Source: Corynebacterium sp. ES2730-CONJ
GTDB taxonomy: Bacteria; Actinomycetota; Actinomycetes; Mycobacteriales; Mycobacteriaceae
Direction: 5' to 3'
Length of the DNA stretch: 64,000 bases
Assembly: GCF_024834055.1 (NCBI RefSeq)
Contig: NZ_JANUXZ010000003.1
Location: 186,001-250,000 of the forward strand
The notes under the pieces were generated by a model. The model ran no database searches. It was not told where the DNA came from and saw only the letters and a list, made by a program, of their open reading frames with translations. Below are positions 52,461 to 62,060 of this stretch, one piece after another. Position 1 is the first letter of the stretch, and each line of letters begins with the position of its first letter. Made by a program: the position numbers and the translations under genes.

Positions 52461-55400
52461 ATGACTTCTCACTTAATTCACGGACTCTGGCAGCGTAGTT
52501 CGGGCCTGCATCTGTGGATCGAACAAGTAGAGGGGCACCGTATTGTTACCCCTGATGATATTGCGCCGGGAGTTTTCCCCGACGAGATAGACGCCATGAT
52601 CCGGGGAAAAAAATTCTGGCACCGGTTGAATATGACCCTGCTCACCCCCAAAGGGCGCCAAGTTCGTCTGGGAGTCCCCACAATGGCCTTGGCTCCAGAA
52701 TATGCTGTTAAGCTCCTCGCCCGAGTTGCTGCCCTCAACGAGGTCACCACCACCGAATCCCAGCTCGCCACGATTGCTAGTGATCTGAAGTGGATGAGCC
52801 ACCTGTATAAGGGGTTATATCACTGTGTGCGGGCGGGTCGGATCACCATCAAACTCAATTATTTTGAGCAGCAATGGTATCCCACGTGGCAGCTATCGAC
52901 GGGCTTGGGAGAGCGCGGTTGGATCGCTCATATGACACACGCGTGCCCTGGTGTACTCGTGCGCAATAGTGGTTCGAGTGTGGCAGAAGATATGGCCGAG
53001 GAATTGCCACATTGGATTGCGCAGGCGATCCTCAAACCGCTGTATTTTAAACCCCGAGCCACACCATGGCACGATTTTCCGCGTGCCCTTTTAGCCTCCG
53101 AACCGCTTAGACGCGGAAGCGCTCAAGTTGTGAGCGCGTTGAATAAATGGAAAGAATCCATACAGGCTGTAGGTCTGGAGCTGATAATTCGAGTTGAGGA
53201 ACCCCCGCGTTCAGACGAAGAGGAACAGAATTTATACGACAATGCTGATCATGCCGAGTGGCCTGTGAGAGTCAGCGTGAGATCCGGTATCGACCAACCT
53301 GTGCCTGTTATTCTCAGTCAATTTGACTCAACTACCCGTCAACAGTTGGAGGCTATGCGGCGAGAATTGTCCTTTGTCTCCCGCTATTTTTCAACCGAAC
53401 AAACACCTCACGCGCATCCGACGACAACACGGTTAAATGACGGACAGGGCGGGGATTTTGATATCTACCTCAGCACTGTCGATCTTGTGGACTTTATAGC
53501 CACAGATATAAAAAGGTTGCGCGAAGCTGGATATACGATCTTTCTCCCCAAAGCGTGGAGCAATCAGGATACAAAGGCTACCGTCAAAGTGAGCGCCGCC
53601 AGTGAATCGACAGGAGATCGCAAGGTCGGTATGGATGCCATTGTGGACTTTTCCTGGCAGATCGCTATCGGCGACACCACCTTAGATGACAAGGAAATGA
53701 AGGAACTCATCGCCTCGCAGTCGGGACTGATAAAGCTGCGCGGCGAATGGGTCATGGCTGATTCCCAAGCCTTGAACAAAGTGCGCTCATATTTATCAAA
53801 GATGCACAGCTCGAAGCTGAGCTCCCTCGAAAAAGAGCGTGCCAGGCTCCACCAAGAGCTTCTATCAGATGTCGACCCCGATCTGATCTGTACCAAGAAA
53901 AAGGAAATCGCGGACTTAACAGCCCGCATCGCCAGGGAAGCCTCTAGCTCGGGACGTCTGAGCTTGCAGGACCTGCGCGAATTGTCTCTAGCTGATGAGT
54001 CTCAGTATGCACACGACCCGGTAGAATTCACCGGAAGCGATTGGTATCTGGCTCTGATGGGTAAGGGAAATCTCCCCGAGCTACCCGCACCACAACCCGT
54101 AAAAATCCCGACCACGGTGAGAGCCCAACTGCGCGATTACCAGCACCGCGGCGTTTCATGGCTGAAGTGGATGTCTAGCCAGCATCTCGGCGCTATCTTG
54201 GCTGATGATATGGGACTCGGAAAAACCCTCCAACTTCTCACTCTCCAAGCAATAGAAAAAGCCGAGTTTGAGACACAGATGCACGCCATGCGTGGGATCA
54301 CCTCCAGGTCCCCGTACGGGCCGTCTTTGGTGGTCGCTCCCACATCGGTGGTAGGAAACTGGGCCAAGGAGGCGCAGAAATTTACCCCAGAGTTAAAGGT
54401 GCTAGTCCACCATGGGCCCAAGCGGATGAGTTCGAAAGATGAGCTTGATAAATTAGCTGGCTATGATCTCGTGATCACCTCCTACGGCACTGTGAGCCGA
54501 GATATCTCTTTGTTCTCCCAGGTGTACTGGCACCGGGTCACCCTCGATGAAGCACAGCATATAAAAAATTCTCAGACCCGAACCTCCAAAGCTGTGCGCG
54601 CACTCAGGAGTACGCACCGGCTGGCTTTGACGGGCACTCCAGTGGAGAATAGGTTGCTGGAACTGCGTGCCATCCTAGATTTTTGCAATCCAGGGATCCT
54701 AGGCAGCGTGTCATTTTTCAGAAATCATTTTGCCAAGCCCATTGAGGTAACCCAAGATGAAGTCGTGGCTGAGAAGCTTAAAACTCTCACGCAGCCTTTT
54801 ATCTTACGAAGGTTGAAATCCGATCCGACAGTGGCCCACGATCTGCCCGCAAAGACCGAAAATATTGTGACAGTCGATATGACCGCTGAGCAGGCAGCTC
54901 TCTACCAGGCCTACGTCAATGAACTCAAAGAAGCTTTGAGCCATAGAGAGGGCATGAAGCGCCGTGGCCTCATCCTTAGTTCTTTGACGAAAATTAAGCA
55001 GATCTGTAATCACCCAGCTCATTTCTTGGCCGATAACTCGCCCGTTACCTTTAAAGGCAAGCACCGTTCTGGCAAAATCGAAGAGCTTATGAATATCGTC
55101 GATAATGCCCGTGCCAATGACGAGAAAATTCTTGTATTCACCCAGTACAAGGCCTTCGGAGATATCCTTGTACCATATCTGGAAAACTACTATGGCACTG
55201 ACATACCCTTCTTGCACGGAAGTGTGAGTAAATCGGGCCGCGATCGGATGGTGGATGAATTTCAATCAACGAGCGGGGCGCCGGCAATGGTGCTCTCGCT
55301 GAAGGCGGGTGGCACGGGACTCAATCTCACCCAAGCTAATGTGGTGGTTCATATAGATCGCTGGTGGAATCCAGCAGTGGAAAATCAGGCCACCGACCGT

Positions 55401-55619
55401 GCCTATCGCATCGGTCAAGATAAAAATGTCATGGTATACAAACTCATTACTGCCGGCACCCTCGAGGAGAAAATACAAGAAATTATCGAAGGTAAATCAG
55501 CTCTCGCCCACACGATGATAAGTCGCGGTGAAGGGTGGCTGACCGAGTTAGACGACAGTGAGCTGGCAGAATTACTAGAGTATCGGACCATGTCCGATGG
55601 TTTGAGTAGGGAGGACTAG
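52461..55619 (+). CDS. SNF2-family DNA-dependent ATPase/helicase
   Basis: This 1052-residue protein has an N-terminal SNF2-associated region (about 1-530, including a WHRLNMTLLTPKGRQVRL-like part) and a C-terminal SNF2 motor: DDMGLGKTLQLLTL (Walker A), LDEAQHIKN (DEAQ-like), LTGTPVENRLLELRAI, then the helicase C domain with LKAGGTGLNLT and DRAYRIGQDKNVMVYKL. It belongs to the RapA/HepA-like bacterial group. ATG 52461 is chosen because the upstream frame reads no conserved residues. A SWIM-domain gene follows after 1 bp, as is usual for this type. Confidence 0.9.
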   Translation: MTSHLIHGLWQRSSGLHLWIEQVEGHRIVTPDDIAPGVFPDEIDAMIRGKKFWHRLNMTLLTPKGRQVRLGVPTMALAPEYAVKLLARVAALNEVTTTESQLATIASDLKWMSHLYKGLYHCVRAGRITIKLNYFEQQWYPTWQLSTGLGERGWIAHMTHACPGVLVRNSGSSVAEDMAEELPHWIAQAILKPLYFKPRATPWHDFPRALLASEPLRRGSAQVVSALNKWKESIQAVGLELIIRVEEPPRSDEEEQNLYDNADHAEWPVRVSVRSGIDQPVPVILSQFDSTTRQQLEAMRRELSFVSRYFSTEQTPHAHPTTTRLNDGQGGDFDIYLSTVDLVDFIATDIKRLREAGYTIFLPKAWSNQDTKATVKVSAASESTGDRKVGMDAIVDFSWQIAIGDTTLDDKEMKELIASQSGLIKLRGEWVMADSQALNKVRSYLSKMHSSKLSSLEKERARLHQELLSDVDPDLICTKKKEIADLTARIAREASSSGRLSLQDLRELSLADESQYAHDPVEFTGSDWYLALMGKGNLPELPAPQPVKIPTTVRAQLRDYQHRGVSWLKWMSSQHLGAILADDMGLGKTLQLLTLQAIEKAEFETQMHAMRGITSRSPYGPSLVVAPTSVVGNWAKEAQKFTPELKVLVHHGPKRMSSKDELDKLAGYDLVITSYGTVSRDISLFSQVYWHRVTLDEAQHIKNSQTRTSKAVRALRSTHRLALTGTPVENRLLELRAILDFCNPGILGSVSFFRNHFAKPIEVTQDEVVAEKLKTLTQPFILRRLKSDPTVAHDLPAKTENIVTVDMTAEQAALYQAYVNELKEALSHREGMKRRGLILSSLTKIKQICNHPAHFLADNSPVTFKGKHRSGKIEELMNIVDNARANDEKILVFTQYKAFGDILVPYLENYYGTDIPFLHGSVSKSGRDRMVDEFQSTSGAPAMVLSLKAGGTGLNLTQANVVVHIDRWWNPAVENQATDRAYRIGQDKNVMVYKLITAGTLEEKIQEIIEGKSALAHTMISRGEGWLTELDDSELAELLEYRTMSDGLSRED

Positions 55620-55620
55620 A

Positions 55621-56514
55621 ATGGCAGATAATCAAGCACTACCTCCGAACAGGCATATTTCTCGCGACAATATTATCTACGCAAATTTTCATGCTGCAAA
55701 GCGCAGCTCAGCGGGCGAGGATGAACGACAATCGCCGGCGAAAATCCGACGTATCGAAGGGATGCGCTCGCACCGAAAGCACGAGCGCATCCCTTTAATA
55801 GCCAGGCGCATAGTGGAACTCGTAGAGAAAAAAACCGAACCTAAGAGGGGAGAGCGAGGCCGGTCCTACCAGCGCGCAGGTAAGGTTGCGAGCCTCGATT
55901 TTAAGGACGGGGTTATATACGGTTCAGTAGCGGGTACCCAAAATCTCCCATTCGATTGCGCCATAACTTTGCCCTACTTCGGTGAAGAGGCAAAAAGAAA
56001 ACTTATTCAACTCCTACTGGAGAATCCCGTCGCACTCGAGCGGATGCGCGCCGGGGACTTTCCTCACGAGGTGGTAGATCTTTTAATTGGAGCCACTCCT
56101 TTTGACATCCGGTTTTCGTGTGATTGCCCGGACCTGAAGCCGCTATGTAAGCATCTCGTTGCGGTTGCATATGAAGCCCAGGAGAAAATAGAGCGCGAGT
56201 TTGAGGTCGCCTTAAAGATGCGGGGACTCTCGTTTGCCGCAATCGACGAGCTGCTAGTCTCTGCCGCACATATAGCTGCCCAAGAGAAGGCGAAAGATGC
56301 CACTATCGACCAAGAGGAATTTTGGCATGGAGGCCCTGTGCCACCTATCCCAGAGTTGGAAGTACATTCTGTTCTCGATGACTCGGATCTCACACTTTTG
56401 CATCAAGCGATGCGATTGGTCAGCTTCAGTACTTTGGACGAATTAAGAGCAGTAAGCGATATCGAAGACATTTTCGATTATCTAATCCGCGCAGACGATG
56501 ATGTGTCTCAGTAA
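55621..56514 (+). CDS. SWIM zinc-finger protein
   Basis: This 297-residue protein has a SWIM motif C-x-C-x6-C-x-H (FSCDCPDLKPLCKHLVAV, about 165-182). The N-terminal part is basic, the C-terminal part helical and acidic. SWIM proteins accompany SNF2 motors, probably as DNA- or protein-binding partners. The start codon lies 1 bp after the SNF2 stop, so the pair is translationally coupled. Confidence 0.87.
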   Translation: MADNQALPPNRHISRDNIIYANFHAAKRSSAGEDERQSPAKIRRIEGMRSHRKHERIPLIARRIVELVEKKTEPKRGERGRSYQRAGKVASLDFKDGVIYGSVAGTQNLPFDCAITLPYFGEEAKRKLIQLLLENPVALERMRAGDFPHEVVDLLIGATPFDIRFSCDCPDLKPLCKHLVAVAYEAQEKIEREFEVALKMRGLSFAAIDELLVSAAHIAAQEKAKDATIDQEEFWHGGPVPPIPELEVHSVLDDSDLTLLHQAMRLVSFSTLDELRAVSDIEDIFDYLIRADDDVSQ

Positions 56515-56567
56515 TCTTCTAAAATTAAAATAACGACAAAATCAGCGAGCGAGGGGCCGAAAGAACA

Positions 56568-57707
56568 ATGGCAGTTAAATTCTTGCATACCTCAGATTTT
56601 CAAATCGGTATGACCCGAGCTTTCCTCGAGGGTGATGCAGGCCCCCGCTTTGAAGCGGCACGCAAAGATGCCATAGTGCGCCTCGGTGAGATAGCTGCAG
56701 ACAACGGGTGCGCGTTTATGGTGGTGGCAGGGGACGTTTTTGAGCATAATACTATTAATGCCAGGGTGCGAGAACGCGCTCTGCAGGCGCTAGCGAATAT
56801 CCCTGTGCCAGTCTATCTACTACCTGGAAATCACGATCCTTTGAGTGCGGATAGCATATTCCACCGTGTGCAAGAATACGAGGGTTTAAATATCCTCGAC
56901 GATGACTCGCTACGAGAGGTCCTCCCCGGCGTCGAGTTAGTGGGAGCCCCGCTGCGCTCGAAGCGAGCAGGCCAGGATCTAGTAGCTAAAGCGTTGAAGG
57001 ATCTTTTACCCACTTCGGCTATTCGAATTGTGGTGGGACATGGACAGGCGCTTGCGCGCTCTAATGAAGTCAACCCAGATCTTATTGATCTGGCTGCCGT
57101 GGACAAGGCTCTCGAACAGGGGATCATTGATTATGTTGCGCTTGGTGATACCCATTCCACCCAGTCGGTGGGGTCCAGCGGAAAAGTTTGGTATTCAGGC
57201 GCACCCGAAGTGACGGATTTCAGAGAGGAACCCAGTGGGATGGGGGAATATAACTCTGGAAATGCTCTGATCGTCGAAATTGAAAAGAGTGGCCACACAA
57301 GTACCGTTAAACCTGTAGAAGTTTCGGTAGGCACGTGGCGCTTTATCGCACCCCATTTCGAACTGTATAGCAGAGTGGACGTCGAAGATTTTTTTGCCTA
57401 CCTCGATGCCTTCCCAGATAAAGATCGAGTGGTTATCAAATATGCCCTCACCGGCTCTCTTGATATTAGTACTATGAGATTCTTCGAGAACGGACTTGCT
57501 CAGCGAACAGTACTTTTCGCAGCTCTATTTCCGCGGACGCGCCTGATGGACTTAGCTATTCAGCCCACAGCCGATGATGTGGACGATCTTAGTTTTGACG
57601 GTTTTGCCCGTGAAGCTTTCGAGGAACTCATAGAATCAACAGATCCTCATGCTCAGGAGGCACTGAAATTGCTCCTGCGCCTTGAAGCCGGACTGGACAG
57701 GACCTAA
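56568..57707 (+). CDS. SbcD/Mre11-like metallophosphoesterase with altered motifs
   Basis: This 379-residue protein has the calcineurin-like phosphoesterase motifs GDVFE (about 49-53) and GNHD, but motif I reads HTSDFQIGM, with Gln in place of the D-x-H histidine, and the late GHxH motif reads LGDTHS. These are departures from SbcD and Mre11. VVGHGQAL is the intermediate motif. It may bind metal differently or be a weak or specialised nuclease. It sits 14 bp before the SbcC-like gene and 53 bp after the SWIM gene. Similar proteins seem common in this actinobacterial gene order. Confidence 0.82.
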   Translation: MAVKFLHTSDFQIGMTRAFLEGDAGPRFEAARKDAIVRLGEIAADNGCAFMVVAGDVFEHNTINARVRERALQALANIPVPVYLLPGNHDPLSADSIFHRVQEYEGLNILDDDSLREVLPGVELVGAPLRSKRAGQDLVAKALKDLLPTSAIRIVVGHGQALARSNEVNPDLIDLAAVDKALEQGIIDYVALGDTHSTQSVGSSGKVWYSGAPEVTDFREEPSGMGEYNSGNALIVEIEKSGHTSTVKPVEVSVGTWRFIAPHFELYSRVDVEDFFAYLDAFPDKDRVVIKYALTGSLDISTMRFFENGLAQRTVLFAALFPRTRLMDLAIQPTADDVDDLSFDGFAREAFEELIESTDPHAQEALKLLLRLEAGLDRT

Positions 57708-57721
57708 GAGGAGAATTCACG

Positions 57722-60292
57722 ATGGACATCCAACGAATTGAGCTCAAGAATATTCGCGGTATCAATCACCTCATTCTCGATGATCTCCCTGCCACCGGCG
57801 TTATTATGATCTCTGGAGATAATGAGGCAGGAAAATCCACAATACTTGAAGCTATTCGCATCGCATTGGATATGAAAGCAACCTCAAAAAGCAAAAATGT
57901 GAAGGCTCTCAAACCTCTCGATCGGGATGAAGCTCCAGAAATTTGGCTGCATTTTCGCCTCGGTGAGCACAAGATCGAACTATATAAGCAGTATCTGAAA
58001 GCGCCCAAAACTGAGCTGAAGGTCGATAACCGAAGCTATACAGCGGACGACGCCGAGGACCAACTAGAACAACTCAAGCAGCGATATATCGATCCTGGAC
58101 TTTTTCGGGCACTTTATAATCAACAAGACCAAATGGACGACGATCTGGTCTTTGCTGATATTAAGCCATTAGAAGACACCTTACGCGCTGACCTGGACGA
58201 GGATGCCTCTCCCGATCATGGAAACGAATTGATTAAGAGAGCTTTCGAGGAGTATTCACGGTTTTACCAAAGAACCGGGCGAGAAACCACCGAGGTGAAA
58301 AATGCGCGTCAGGCGGTTCAAGAAGCTCAGCAAAACTTCGAAGCCAAGAAGAAAAAACTCTCAGATCTCAGCACCTATATCGCTGAGTATGACAAACAGC
58401 AGCGCCACGTCACCGAATCGGAGAAAGCGCTGCCCACGTACCATGATCACGTAAGCGAATTAGCAGAGCAGGTTGCAGAGATCGAATCCGCTGAGAATAA
58501 GCTACTGGGATTAAAAGAAGACTTCGAGCGCGCACAAGAAGCCTTAAAACACAGTATAAGAGAGTGCAAGAGGCGCCAAGAGTTGCAAGCCGCTTGCGCA
58601 GAGCTTGCTCAGGAACTGGCCCAACTGCGCAAAGATATTATTCCCATAGCGCAGGCCGCCGACAAAGAGCATGAGGAACTTGAGGCGCTGAGGACACGCA
58701 GAGGCGATCTTACTGACCAACTGAAGCAATTACGGGAAGAGATAAAAACTCTCAAGGAGCGTATTGAACGCACGGCCGCTGGGGAACTGGCTCGGGAGGC
58801 AACAGAAACCCTAGAAAAGATTCGTGAAGTCGAAGAAACTATTGCCCGTCTCGCACAAGTTCCCCACATCGAGAACAGTGTACTTAAGCAACTGGAGCAG
58901 GCGTGGGAGAATTTCAATGCCGCTTCTATCAAGGCCGAAGCCCAATCGACGGTTCTATCCCTATCAGCCCGTTCCGACACCGAGCTTCTAGTCGATGGAC
59001 AGGATGTAGCAGTTGGTCGGGAGCGTAGAGACTACTTAATCACCAAACCCTTAACACTCGAGATTGGTGATATTACCGCAGAGATCACTCCAGGCGCCGG
59101 TTCGGTGCAACGCGAGCGAGACGATTCGGAGGCCAAATGGCAGGAGTTAAAAGACGCTGCCGGTGTCGAAACTATCGAACAGGCACGTGAGATATTCCAT
59201 GCAGGGCAAGAAGCAACCCGTAGTATAGTCAGCTACCGCAGCACACTGAAGGAATTAACCAAGGAGCGCACCCACGCAGAGTTATCGCAGCTCATCGCTG
59301 CAGCACCTCAGGACGAGGATGAGGATAGCTCGGCCGATCTAAGCGCTGAGCTCCATCTTCTAGAGAAATCAAAAGAAGAAAAAGAAGAAGAGCGAGAGTG
59401 CCTTGACGCTCAGATCACCGATAGTGAGAACTCCCCGCAAGCTCAACTCCTGCAATCGCTCAGTAGTACTATTAGCGCCAAAGAAGCTGTTTTGCAGCGA
59501 GAGGAACTGTATCTAGAAAGCGCCGAAGCCGAAGTGAGTTCTTTGGTCTTAGATCAGCAACGAGAATCTGCGGAGACGATGGTGGAGAAAACCCGTCAGA
59601 AATGGGAAGCAGCCAAAAAGCAACTCGATCTCTTGGATGTCGAGAATAAAAAAAGAGCACTGGAAGTTGCGCAAGCGAAAGTGACCAACACCAAAGAATC
59701 ATTAAGACGAGCCGAGCAGGAAATCGCCCGCATGGCCGGCTATATCGAACAAGCCGATGGGGCCGGCACAGACTACGACCTAGCCTGCGATCATCTAAGT
59801 CAGGCGGAGCGTAAACTTGAGGCGATAGAGAGCCGGGCAGCAGCGGCAAAGCTCCTTTATCAGATACTACTTTCACACCAGAAATTGGCCCGAGAGCGCT
59901 ATGCCCTTCCCTTTGCCCAAAAACTCAATTCCTTAGCACGGATTGTATGGGGGCCTGATGTGAATTTTGAGTTAAGCGAAAAGCTCCAAGTGCTCGCGCG
60001 TACCGGAATGGGTGGAGTTCGCGTAGAACAGGGCGAACTCTCAGGTGGGGCAAAAGAGCAGCTGAATATCCTATCGAGGCTTGCCGTTGCCTCCCTGGTG
60101 AGCGAGCAGTCAATCCCAGTATTTTTTGACGATGTACTCGGATCAACAGATGCCACGCGTCTGGACGCTATGGCGGCAGTGTTCAACCAGCTCGCTAAAA
60201 CTCAGCAAATTTTCGTCCTAACCTGTGTTCCCTCGCGCTACCAGGGTGTTACCCAGTGCGATGAAAGACCTCTCGCTTTGCTCAAAAAATAG
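57722..60292 (+). CDS. SbcC/Rad50-like ATPase without zinc hook
   Basis: This 856-residue SMC-like protein has Walker A SGDNEAGKST (about 31-40), a long double coiled coil and the C-terminal signature LSGGAKEQL followed by Walker B PVFFDDVLG. There is no CxxC zinc hook in the middle of the coiled coil. This resembles YhaN-type proteins rather than classical SbcC. With the preceding nuclease it should form a DNA end-processing or clamp complex. It is 14 bp after the SbcD-like gene, an operon. A TATCAT box for rosR follows after the end. Confidence 0.85.
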   Translation: MDIQRIELKNIRGINHLILDDLPATGVIMISGDNEAGKSTILEAIRIALDMKATSKSKNVKALKPLDRDEAPEIWLHFRLGEHKIELYKQYLKAPKTELKVDNRSYTADDAEDQLEQLKQRYIDPGLFRALYNQQDQMDDDLVFADIKPLEDTLRADLDEDASPDHGNELIKRAFEEYSRFYQRTGRETTEVKNARQAVQEAQQNFEAKKKKLSDLSTYIAEYDKQQRHVTESEKALPTYHDHVSELAEQVAEIESAENKLLGLKEDFERAQEALKHSIRECKRRQELQAACAELAQELAQLRKDIIPIAQAADKEHEELEALRTRRGDLTDQLKQLREEIKTLKERIERTAAGELAREATETLEKIREVEETIARLAQVPHIENSVLKQLEQAWENFNAASIKAEAQSTVLSLSARSDTELLVDGQDVAVGRERRDYLITKPLTLEIGDITAEITPGAGSVQRERDDSEAKWQELKDAAGVETIEQAREIFHAGQEATRSIVSYRSTLKELTKERTHAELSQLIAAAPQDEDEDSSADLSAELHLLEKSKEEKEEERECLDAQITDSENSPQAQLLQSLSSTISAKEAVLQREELYLESAEAEVSSLVLDQQRESAETMVEKTRQKWEAAKKQLDLLDVENKKRALEVAQAKVTNTKESLRRAEQEIARMAGYIEQADGAGTDYDLACDHLSQAERKLEAIESRAAAAKLLYQILLSHQKLARERYALPFAQKLNSLARIVWGPDVNFELSEKLQVLARTGMGGVRVEQGELSGGAKEQLNILSRLAVASLVSEQSIPVFFDDVLGSTDATRLDAMAAVFNQLAKTQQIFVLTCVPSRYQGVTQCDERPLALLKK

Positions 60293-60369
60293 TAACAGGC
60301 TTTAAAAATTCCGCAAGGACAATTTTACAAGTAGAGACCGTGACGTTTCCCAAAAGAAAATTATGCGGT

Positions 60370-60375
60370 TATCAT
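60370..60375 (+). promoter_or_regulatory. -10 box TATCAT for leaderless rosR
   Basis: TATCAT is followed by 7 bases and the ATG at 60383. Confidence 0.5.
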
Positions 60376-60382
60376 GGGCTTT

Positions 60383-60865
60383 ATGAGTACTCCCCGCTGG
60401 TTGACCGACGAAGAGCAGGTATTTTGGCGCCTCCTACTAAGCACCGTGCGGAAGGTACAGAATACTAATGAGCAAGTACTGCACAATGAACACAAGCTCA
60501 CCAGTAGCGAATTCGCCGTCCTCGTATGCCTATCGGAAGCTCCGGATGAGATGCTGCGTCTGCGCGATTTGTGCGCCAATCTGGAGTGGGATCGCTCCCG
60601 GACGTCGCACCAGGTCACTCGCATGGAGAAGCGCGGTCTCGTAGCTAAAAGTAAGTGTTCCGGTGATGCACGAGGCATCCATATCAGCCTCAGTGCCGAA
60701 GGAAAGAAGCGTCTGGTGGAAGCGGCCCCGACCCATGTAAATACGGTGCGATCATTGATTTTCGACACCATCACACCCGAATTGATGGCAGCGGTAGAAA
60801 TATATCTCAAGAATATTCAAGATCAAGATCTCTCTGCTCCTGAAATCGATTCACCAGCAGTGTGA
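60383..60865 (+). CDS. rosR: MarR-family redox regulator, RosR-like
   Basis: This 160-residue winged-helix MarR protein shows LTSSEFAVLVCLSEAP and LRLRDLCANLEWDRSRTSHQVTRMEKRGLV, the DNA-binding helix and wing. Using ATG 60383, cysteines fall at 49, 64 and 92. C. glutamicum RosR, an H2O2-sensing MarR repressor, is reported to use Cys64, Cys92 and Cys151; positions 64 and 92 match, 151 does not (the last Cys is absent). The neighbouring PspC gene also matches the C. glutamicum order as I recall it. An ATG nine bases upstream is an alternative. Confidence 0.75.
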   Translation: MSTPRWLTDEEQVFWRLLLSTVRKVQNTNEQVLHNEHKLTSSEFAVLVCLSEAPDEMLRLRDLCANLEWDRSRTSHQVTRMEKRGLVAKSKCSGDARGIHISLSAEGKKRLVEAAPTHVNTVRSLIFDTITPELMAAVEIYLKNIQDQDLSAPEIDSPAV

Positions 60866-60955
60866 ATTCAGGGTTTATTCAGGGGGATCCCTGATACCTA
60901 CAGTTGTTGTGAAAAGGCATAATAGAAGGATCACATCACAATTAAGGAGACTTCG

Positions 60956-61186
60956 ATGGAATTTTATTCGACGCCCTATGGCGACCCTTCTGTCCCGTGG
61001 TACCAACGGCAGGTCCACCGCTCGCGGACTCAGGGAATCGCTGGGGGAGTGTTGGCGGGTATCGGGGAAACCTACGGTGTCAATATCACGTTGCTGCGGT
61101 TGATATTCTTGCTCTCCATGATGCTGCCTGGCCCGCAACTGCTCCTTTATTTCCTGGCGTGGTTTCTTATGACGCCACAGGGCTAA
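60956..61186 (+). CDS. PspC-domain stress protein
   Basis: This 76-residue protein has the PspC layout: RTQGIAGGVLAGIGETYGVN, then a membrane helix (LLRLIFLLSMMLPGPQLLLYFLAWFLM). PspC proteins sense or support membrane stability. AAGGAG lies 7 bases before the ATG. It follows rosR by about 90 bp. Confidence 0.88.
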   Translation: MEFYSTPYGDPSVPWYQRQVHRSRTQGIAGGVLAGIGETYGVNITLLRLIFLLSMMLPGPQLLLYFLAWFLMTPQG

Positions 61187-61194
61187 GATAGCGA

Positions 61195-61231
61195 ATAGGT
61201 CCCTCTCCACTTCATCTGGAGAGGGACCTAT
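61195..61231. terminator. Bidirectional terminator between PspC gene and tRNA-Arg
   Basis: A perfect 15-bp stem (61195-61209 with 61217-61231), loop CTTCATC, followed by TTATATA. It can serve both convergent transcripts. Confidence 0.82.
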
Positions 61232-61239
61232 TTATATAG

Positions 61240-61312
61240 TGCCCCCGACAGGAGTCGAACCTGCGACCTTTGGTACCGGAAACCAGCGCTCTATCCACTG
61301 AGCTACGGGGGC
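61240..61312 (-). tRNA. tRNA-Arg (anticodon CCG)
   Basis: Folded from the minus strand, the 73-nt cloverleaf has a 7-bp acceptor stem (GCCCCCG with CGGGGGC), discriminator A, a T arm with TTCGACT and anticodon CCG, reading CGG. CCA is not encoded. The 27-43 pair of the anticodon stem is C-A, a minor defect. Confidence 0.95.
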
Positions 61313-61373
61313 CAAGAAGTTCTCATTCTATAAAGAACAACGCGACTTACTTTAGCACCTTAGAGGTCAAACT

Positions 61374-61409
61374 AAAAAAGAGCGGCGAGGCCGGGTATCT
61401 TCGCCGCTC
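61374..61409 (-). terminator. Terminator of lutC
   Basis: The stem GAGCGGCGA (61380-61388) with TCGCCGCTC (61401-61409) has A run 61374-61379, read as U on the minus strand. Confidence 0.85.
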
Positions 61410-61422
61410 CCACTAGGAATTT

Positions 61423-62058
61423 TTAGCCATCCACTAAAACACAGATGAGAGTACGCGGGCCGTGCACACCTTCAACACGGCTGAGCTCGATATCCGAGGT
61501 GGCTGAAGGCCCAGAGATCATGGTGATCGGTCGAGTGCGACCCAACCGGGCGATCATTTCCGGAATTCCGTAAACTACCGAATCCATATGCACAATCACA
61601 ACGTGGCAGTCGGGCACTAAAGTGAGGGCACGACGACCACAGCGGTCATTGGACTCCAGACAAATGGTTCCAGTTTGAGCCGACGAAACATGAGAATCAG
61701 TCACGATAGCGTCAACCTCATTGAGGGTGCGCGGATCCACAGAGTTGTCGTCGGGAGATGCGTGACCATTAAATGAGTCGAAGAGACCACTATCGAGACC
61801 AGGAGCATAGCGAACAGTATGCGCTTCGCGAGCATTAAGGATTTCGGAAATCTTATTCCCTAGTCCCTCAGCGGTGCTTTCTTCCACGATAGCCTTGTAG
61901 TCCAGGAGGCGATCGATAAGAATGTCCTTGAGTTCTTCCCGTGAATACTTCTCGGTCTCGTTCTCGTTGTATTCGCGGACAATCTCAACCTCGTCGGGCA
62001 TATTGGAGAGCTTGTGCGCATTCCGAATACGGGTGAGCATCTCAGTCTTGGCATCCAT
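61423..62058 (-). CDS. lutC: LUD-domain protein LutC
   Basis: This 211-residue protein has the LUD domain of lactate-utilisation protein C (YkgG type): [22 protein letters not shown] and [12 protein letters not shown]. With LutA and LutB it should form a cytoplasmic complex oxidising L-lactate to pyruvate. It starts 2 bp after the lutB stop, with GAGGAG 8 bases upstream. Three-gene lut operons are common in corynebacteria. Confidence 0.88.
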   Translation of the reverse strand: MDAKTEMLTRIRNAHKLSNMPDEVEIVREYNENETEKYSREELKDILIDRLLDYKAIVEESTAEGLGNKISEILNAREAHTVRYAPGLDSGLFDSFNGHASPDDNSVDPRTLNEVDAIVTDSHVSSAQTGTICLESNDRCGRRALTLVPDCHVVIVHMDSVVYGIPEMIARLGRTRPITMISGPSATSDIELSRVEGVHGPRTLICVLVDG

Positions 62059-62060
62059 TA

